Shown: piece by piece, positions 58,311 to 64,000 of the stretch
How positions within the stretch are numbered: position 1 is the first letter of the stretch
Layout of the letters: every line of letters begins with the position of its first letter
Source: Begonia masoniana
Lineage: Eukaryota > Streptophyta > Magnoliopsida > Cucurbitales > Begoniaceae
DNA length: 64,000 nucleotides
Assembly: GCA_022432975.1 (NCBI GenBank)
Contig: CM039508.1
Coordinates: 25,617,999 to 25,681,998 of the forward strand
Reading direction: 5' to 3'
Made by a program: the position numbers and the translations under genes
The notes under the pieces: generated by a model
The model's input: the letters and a program-made list of their open reading frames with translations, nothing else
What the model was told of the DNA's origin: nothing
The model's database searches: none

Positions 58311-58808
58311 CAGGCTCGCGAGCAGGCTCGCGAGCAGGCTCGCGAGCAGGCTCGCGAGCAGGCTCGCGAGCAGGCTCGCGAGCAGGCTCGCGAGCAGGCT
58401 CGCGAGCAGGCTCGCGAGCAGGCTCGCGAGCAGGCTCGCGAGCAGGCTCGCGAGCAGGCTCGCGAGCAGGCTCGCGAGCAGGCTCGCGAGCAGGCTCGCG
58501 AGCAGGCTCGCGAGCAGGCTCGCGAGCAGGCTCGCGAGCAGGCTCGCGAGCAGGCTCGCGAGCAGGCTCGCGAGCAGGCTCGCGAGCAGGCTCGCGAGCA
58601 GGCTCGCGAGCAGGCTCGCGAGCAGGCTCGCGAGCAGGCTCGCGAGCAGGCTCGCGAGCAGGCTCGCGAGCAGGCTCGCGAGCAGGCTCGCGAGCAGGCT
58701 CGCGAGCAGGCTCGCGAGCAGGCTCGCGAGCAGGCTCGCGAGCAGGCTCGCGAGCAGGCTCGCGAGCAGGCTCGCGAGCAGGCTCGCGAGCAGGCTCGCG
58801 AGCAGGCT
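58311..58808 (+). repeat. (CAGGCTCGCGAG)n array, about 41 units
   Basis: A perfectly uniform 12-bp repeat of about 498 bases. Each unit carries the palindrome CTCGCGAG. Two adjacent units exist in the hAT-type element just to the left (58024-58047), clearly the source. Long frames on the minus strand (REPA or LLAS repeats) are by-products of a 12-bp period and are not genes. Confidence 0.97.
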
Positions 58809-59021
58809 CACTCGCCTGTGTGACTCGAGCCAAACTCGCTCGTTTAACATCTCTACTTTTGCTTAACTCTTACGAATGTTGATTTACGGACTTGCAAAAA
58901 AAAGGAAGAAAAAGATTTTGATTCTACTTAAAATTAATTTACATTGAATCATCGTACCCAACTGTTTGTACGGAATGTTTTCTTAATTATGCTAATCTAT
59001 TGTAGGTAATAGAAATTTATA
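58809..59021 (+). repeat. second copy of hAT-type right end and its flank
   Basis: After the array the sequence repeats the hAT-type right end (from CTCGCCTGTGTGACTCGAGC to ATCTCTA at 58855), the flank CTTTTGCT and the next 158 bases, ending GAAATTTATA at 59021. The first copy is 58100-58309. The two copies appear identical base for base over the flank. Confidence 0.93.
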
Positions 59022-59404
59022 ATTCCATAGTTGTATTAATTTATTTTGGGCAACCTCAGAAAAATAAGAATTCACAATTATCCCATACTTGTAAATATCA
59101 TAATTGATTAGAATCACAATTATTCTAGGTTGAAAATCGAACGCGAAACAGAAAAAGAACATACACAGAAAATATTGACACTGAGATTTAAATAGAAAAC
59201 TATTTCAGAAAAAATCACGGCAGATGAAAAATTCACTATGATCAAATAAATATACAATGAGTTTTTCGACTTAAGTATCAATATATAGAGAAACAACAAA
59301 ATTCTAATATTGAATAAGGACTCGACCAAATCCAACTAGAATCTGGATCATATCGAACTCAAACAATCTCTATATTGATACAAATTCTAATGGTTTTGCT
59401 GGTT
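59022..59404. other. intergenic, nothing recognised
   Basis: AT-rich unique-looking DNA between the duplicated flank and the dispersed repeat. No gene or repeat was recognised. Confidence 0.4.
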
Positions 59405-60045
59405 CTCTCGCATGACAGAATTCACTGTTATTCATAATAATAATGACATGTGTTACCATCGTGATTTTAAAACTACAAATAATCATAAATAGAATTGTTA
59501 GTATAAAAGAAAATATTTTTGAGAAATATGTATTTTTCAAAATGTAAATAATTTACATTAAAAAATGTTAAATTTATATTATAGAAATATAAAAGAAAAT
59601 ACATTTTTGAGAAACGTTTTTTGGTCAGGTACTCTCGTCTGATCTTAGTAGCTTTAACTCAGTATCAAGTATTTTTCAAACACTTTGAAACCGTCAAGTC
59701 TTATCTGAAAATCTTTTCACTTAAATTCCTGACGTGTGGGCATCAACTTTACGAGAATAATACACTCTTATATTTGTGAAGAAACATGTTTTTAACACAT
59801 GAGACGTCTCTCTTCGATCTTAGAAAACGTTTTTCTAAAAAGGAATATGGGAAAATATTAGATCTCTCACCTATTTGTGAAATCATATTTGACATTTTTA
59901 TTTTAATAAAAATTAATTTTTTAAAAATAAATCTTAACTAATCAAATCTACTAGATTTCATTAGCAATTGATTAATCTAATAAATCAAATTTATCGTTTA
60001 ATCATAAAATCTAAAAAATAATTTAGAATATATTTATGAAAATAA
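59405..60045. repeat. AT-rich dispersed repeat, copy B
   Basis: Matches 6985-7725 in the same orientation through the blocks listed there. It then continues into AT-rich DNA not found at the left copy, whose homology stops near 7725. Confidence 0.6.
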
Positions 60046-61410
60046 CTGTTCAAGATAATCTCATCTTATGATATTTTTTATATCTATTTTAAGTTTTTAA
60101 ACAAACTATAAGTCAATTGTAGATCAAATCTATCTGATCAGATTCTTCAGATCTACTTTTCAATCAAATTTCAAAAATCTGATTTTGACAGTTTATTAAA
60201 TAACAATTTTCAATTTAAATTTGAAGATGAAATCTCATCCCAAACTTCAATTTAAATTTGAAGATGAAATCTTATTTGATGAGATTCTTCAAATCTAATT
60301 TAAATACTTTAAAATAATTTCATCTAATGAGATATTTTATTTTAAATTCAAAATATAAAAATTATTTATATATTTGAATTATAATATATTCATTTGAGTA
60401 TTTATAAATGAATAATTATAATTAATCATTTATATATTTATTCTTGTAACTTGAAATTTTAAATAGTGATAGAAGATGACAGAGAGATCGATGGACCTAT
60501 AGTCCTATGCTCTAATAATATTTGTTAATTAATATAAACTCTTTATATTAATTAACACAATTATTAACTCTATAGTAATTCCATTAAATACTTAGAGTTG
60601 CATTCTTAGAATTATAGAGTATATTTACTCCAAGTAATGTCCATTGATATAGTCATTACATATATATTAATCCTCTATTAAGATTCATAATAGAGGTAGG
60701 TATATCAAATTCGTTAACTTCTTATATTACATCTTTATCCTTTACTACCATTAGTTCTTAATTGAATAATTAATTCATAAAGTTTATGAATTTACGCGCT
60801 AATTATTCAATCCCAGTACTAATAAACAAAGAAATCTTGTATTATGAATTTCATTGTATCAATATTAGTATTTTCAGCTATTCATTTAATTTATTCCCAA
60901 GCTTTGAGATTTATGTAATGTAGCACATACAAAATTATACCGAGTAAATCAAAAAATAAATTGAAATGAAATATGAGTCTACTAAATACAATGAATTAAT
61001 ATCATACATATATGACCACATTATGATAAAATTAATTGTTCTTTATTTAACAGATATTATAAGAACAATATAATTTCATCTAGTCCAGTCCTATAAAATA
61101 CAATCACTTTATGTCACTACATATATAGTTGGGATATGACTATACGTTCTCAACGAAGTGATCTGTATTTATGACTTTATTAATTTGAAGATTATATACT
61201 TCAAATATCAGTAATGAACTAATGTGATTATTTCTTTTTAAATTTAATCCCACGTATATCAACATATATGTAAATTTAATATTACACAAATAATCAAAGA
61301 TTTTTCTTTGAATTTATGAAGTATATCGTATAATGCAAATATAAAAAATTAATCATAAAAATTATTTATTAATTATATGAAATAAAATGTTCATAACATT
61401 TGCTTGTTGG
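60046..61410. other. very AT-rich DNA, no gene
   Basis: Contains a short direct repeat (AATTTAAATTTGAAGATGAAATCT at 60209-60275, split by a few bases) and a small palindrome TTGGGTACATTATACCCAA at 61405-61425. No coding signal. It may be the LTR or 3' flank of the copia remnant to the right. Confidence 0.45.
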
Positions 61411-61415
61411 GTACA

Positions 61416-62024
61416 TTATACCCAAAAATTCCACATGAGAGATTCAAATGCAGAATTCTCGACCCGCCCTAAAACGAATTCAAAATATCGAACTCTGACA
61501 ATCTTCATCTTCAACAAAAATTTAGATGCAAGAAAACAAATCATCAAAACTTCACAAAAGGAACTTCCTCTTCTACAAAGGTCCAACTGATCACTTGATA
61601 CTGATAAGTTTAAGCAACGCTTAGACTTGAGAGACGCACTCGAGAAGAAATCAAATCTTCTCCTCCATGGTATGACCAAACTATTAGAGTTGTCACAACG
61701 AACTGCATATAAATATGTGAAAGACTTCTTACTGGAATCAATTCTCTCGAACACATTCAACATATGACCCACTTTACTAGTTTCACCATATGGCCTCAAA
61801 TATTTAACCTTCCACTTGGTTTTTTGTTTTGCAATACCACTCTGACATGAAACTGAAACTGGTGACGATGTTGTGATGACATCACCCTGAACATTTGTAC
61901 GAGGCTGACTTATCTACTTTAATGTAGATCCACATCCTAACATGAACTTCACCTGAGAACCAGATTCTTCTTAGTTTTCTTAAACAATCTTTTAGAAGAT
62001 GAATTCACAAATTTAGCAGTCTTA
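61416..62024 (-). pseudogene. possible copia linker remnant (low confidence)
   Basis: On the minus strand, downstream of the GAG-pre-integrase remnant, a frame contains QPRTNVQGDVITTSSPVS and then RPYGETSKVGHMLNVFER. The composition resembles the poorly conserved linker between integrase and RT of copia elements, which would mean the integrase was deleted. No conserved domain confirms this. Confidence 0.3.
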
Positions 62025-62208
62025 TTACCCATTCATGTAGAACCTTGCAACACATACAAAGTTGAAAACTTTTTTGTTTCCTTTTAATATAACGAGAACA
62101 TCCCGATTGATCTTCACAACTCTACCTACAACATTATACTAGTGCCCTTTCGAATTAAGAGTACTCAAAAATATTAGATTCTTCTTCAGCTCGAGGACAT
62201 GTTGCATG
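62025..62208 (-). pseudogene. copia GAG-pre-integrase remnant
   Basis: The minus strand reads QHVLELKKNLIFLSTLNSKG, then a stop, then VLVILKGNKKVFNFV. These match the GAG-pre-integrase domain of plant copia polyproteins. It has one internal stop and ends in TAA at 62025. It is cut at 62208 by an LTR start. Confidence 0.8.
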
Positions 62209-64000
62209 TCACAACTCGAGAATGGGTCGGAGTAGAAATGCCTGGGAAAGGAACCCCATCCCCCAGCCTAAAGCTAGATTTGATAGCGAAAGTGTTTAGG
62301 ATTATTTACATTCAAGCTCACATAGTTGAATCTCAAGTAGATAATGTAATAATATAAAATATTTAACAATATTATCCAATCGTGCAGGGAAGTAAAGAAA
62401 ACCAATTCATCAGTTAGGGTTACAAATACCAAGTTCAATAGACAAAATCCTTTCCAAGGAAATACAATAAGATTCAATAGAAAATAAACAGCTCACAGCT
62501 TGTCCCAGATTTTCACTGAAGTTATCCACTTTTCTCTTTACCTGGATTGGGAGAGGGTCGTTGGGGTGAGTGACTAACTCAATAGAAATATTATGCCTAA
62601 TGCATCTCGATTTAAAACGGTTTCTTATATTTCTTTCAAAACACGATCTTATTTCAAAACTATGCATGGGTTTATTAAAAACCATTAAGGAAACATCTTT
62701 ATTCTTTTTAACAAAATCGACTCCACGAGTCCTCAGTGAGGTTATTTTTACAAAACACTGTCACACTGTCACATACATAGGCGACTATATATTAAAAATA
62801 AATCTCACAATTTTTCACAGAAAACGTGCCTAGCAAAAAAGAAGTGTCACACAAGGACTACTCCGGCACATCTCAATGCAAGATGGTGATCCAAAGACCT
62901 AACAACGTCTTATGAGTCTGAAAGAAAACATGACGGCGACCTACAGATCTAGCCCATCACTCAACTGGCCGACGACCGATAGTTAGCCACGACACCAAAT
63001 CTAAACAAATATCACCATGATCAGGTTTAGGGGCTATCAAGTCTCCAAGGAGCGTGTTATCACTGCCCTATCACCATTTTTAGTTTGTGCAAAACCATCT
63101 ATCCTCGTGATGCTTTGACACCAAAATAGCCCAATACATCAAGATGATTCATTCTGTCAACATGCCACAACAAAAACGTAATCATGTATGCTGAAGATAG
63201 ACATGAGAAAACCATACGTATATATACATATAAAAACTGATGTACTGGCGACCAGGCTCCATCATATTTTATACAAGTGGCAACCCACCAAAATAGTATA
63301 TTTTGAAAACAAATTATGCAATGCAGACAACATAAAATTTCTATCTCGACGATGACTACTTCTCTTCCTTACAAGAGTTGCAACCTCTTGTACTGGCCGA
63401 AATCAACAAACTTGTCCGAGTCTATAAGGAAAATTCATATCATAAATATCTCATTCAACTCTATAGGAATAGATGGATGAGTCCTCTACTGGCACTAGAA
63501 ACACAATTCGACAACAATACAACGGCCTCGAACTTCATTGAGGCCCGTAGCGCAGAGGCGATGAAATTTACCCAAAACTAAAAGTCGTGCGATTGACACT
63601 TCAACCCACTGGTCGGCACCTCAAGCTCTCGAATTTACTCGCGGTCGACACTTCCTTCACACGGTCAACACTTCAAACATCTCGGGTTTCAACCAAAATA
63701 CACTAGCAATCGATATTTCATCTGCAAGTGTCGACACTTGGTCAGTCGACATTTCCTTTGAAGTGTCGACACTCCAAACTCTCTAGTTCGCGCTAGAATT
63801 CATGACCGGTCGACACTTCCTCTGAACTATCGACACTTCTAACTCTTGGGTTTCACTGGAATGCACAACCATTCGACAAATCCCTTGAAATGTCGATTTC
63901 TGAGTCAATTTCAGCGAAGGGGAGTTCATGAAACTCGCCCTTCCCTGCCGTTTCTCCCTTCCAAATGGCGATTAAACCTGCATACACTCTAAAAACAACA
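62209..64000 (+). mobile_element. start of a diverged relative of the ATTAT-flanked LTR (runs off the window)
   Basis: Starts TGTCACAACTCGAG, directly after the copia remnant; the preceding 5 bases (TTGCA) are the candidate target duplication. It shares the GAGTGACTAACTCA block (62569; compare 29999), the GGCGACTATA/ACGACTATA spacing, and a 3' zone of GTCGACACTT-type words (63590-63900; compare 32368-32670). Overall identity is much lower than between the two block copies. Frames inside are chance. Confidence 0.7.

Noticed and set aside
58285..58850. Two long minus-strand frames of about 180 residues (REPA and LLAS repeats)
   Set aside because: They are read through the 12-bp CAGGCTCGCGAG array, where a period divisible by three keeps frames open. 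There is no gene context.

Overview
This window is nuclear DNA of a flowering plant, almost certainly a dicot. The evidence is a spliced ubiquitin-domain (UBTD-type) gene with plant-style introns, Ty3/gypsy and Ty1/copia elements primed by initiator tRNA-Met, hAT- and Mutator-like MITEs, and a 100-base N scaffold gap. The species cannot be fixed from the sequence alone. There is no sign of bacterial, organellar or CRISPR content.

Left part (1-8.6 kb). A long minus-strand LTR fragment rich in TGACGTCA abuts a minus-strand gypsy gag-protease reading frame cut off at the start of reverse transcriptase. To its right lie two exons of a UBTD-like gene, read leftward, with the retroelement lying in or beyond intron 2. 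A CGGTCCGG-rich hAT-type MITE lies in its upstream region. After this come a decayed pseudogene of an unidentified plant protein and a dispersed AT-rich repeat.

Middle left (7.9-23.3 kb). A heavily decayed plus-strand gypsy element (gag, protease, RT, RNase H and integrase all recognisable) is interrupted by a 2.77-kb solo LTR with a perfect 5-bp target duplication (GCCTC) and by a fold-back, tRNA-like insertion. After the N gap comes a much younger chromovirus (gag, protease, RT, RNase H, integrase, chromodomain). It is open apart from two in-frame TAA codons and is followed by its 2.1-kb 3' LTR.

Right part (24.2-57.4 kb). A block of about 15.7 kb is present twice, head to tail (24155-39856 and 39857-57382). 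Each copy holds a minus-strand gypsy LTR, an inverted LTR fragment, a gypsy integrase tail, a degenerate copia element with three nested insertions (a solo LTR with target duplication ATTAT, a Mutator-type MITE with target duplication AATTAAATA, and a solo LTR with target duplication TACAG), a GC-rich stretch, and the left half of a hAT-type element. The copies differ mostly by 1-base indels and by the size of a 26-bp minisatellite (about 11 units against about 80). Several frame and target-site tests say that copy 1 carries the errors, so an assembly duplication has to be excluded before any biological reading.

Far right (57.4-64 kb). The hAT-type element ends with an imperfect 8-bp target duplication. 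Its right end and flank are repeated around a (CAGGCTCGCGAG) array of about 41 units. Then come AT-rich DNA related to the left part, a copia remnant, and the start of a diverged relative of the ATTAT-flanked LTR, which runs off the window.

Apart from the UBTD exons, nothing here looks like an active host gene. I found no convincing new multi-gene system. The notable items are structural: the nested insertions with intact target duplications, the two explosively expanded short arrays, and the large tandem block.
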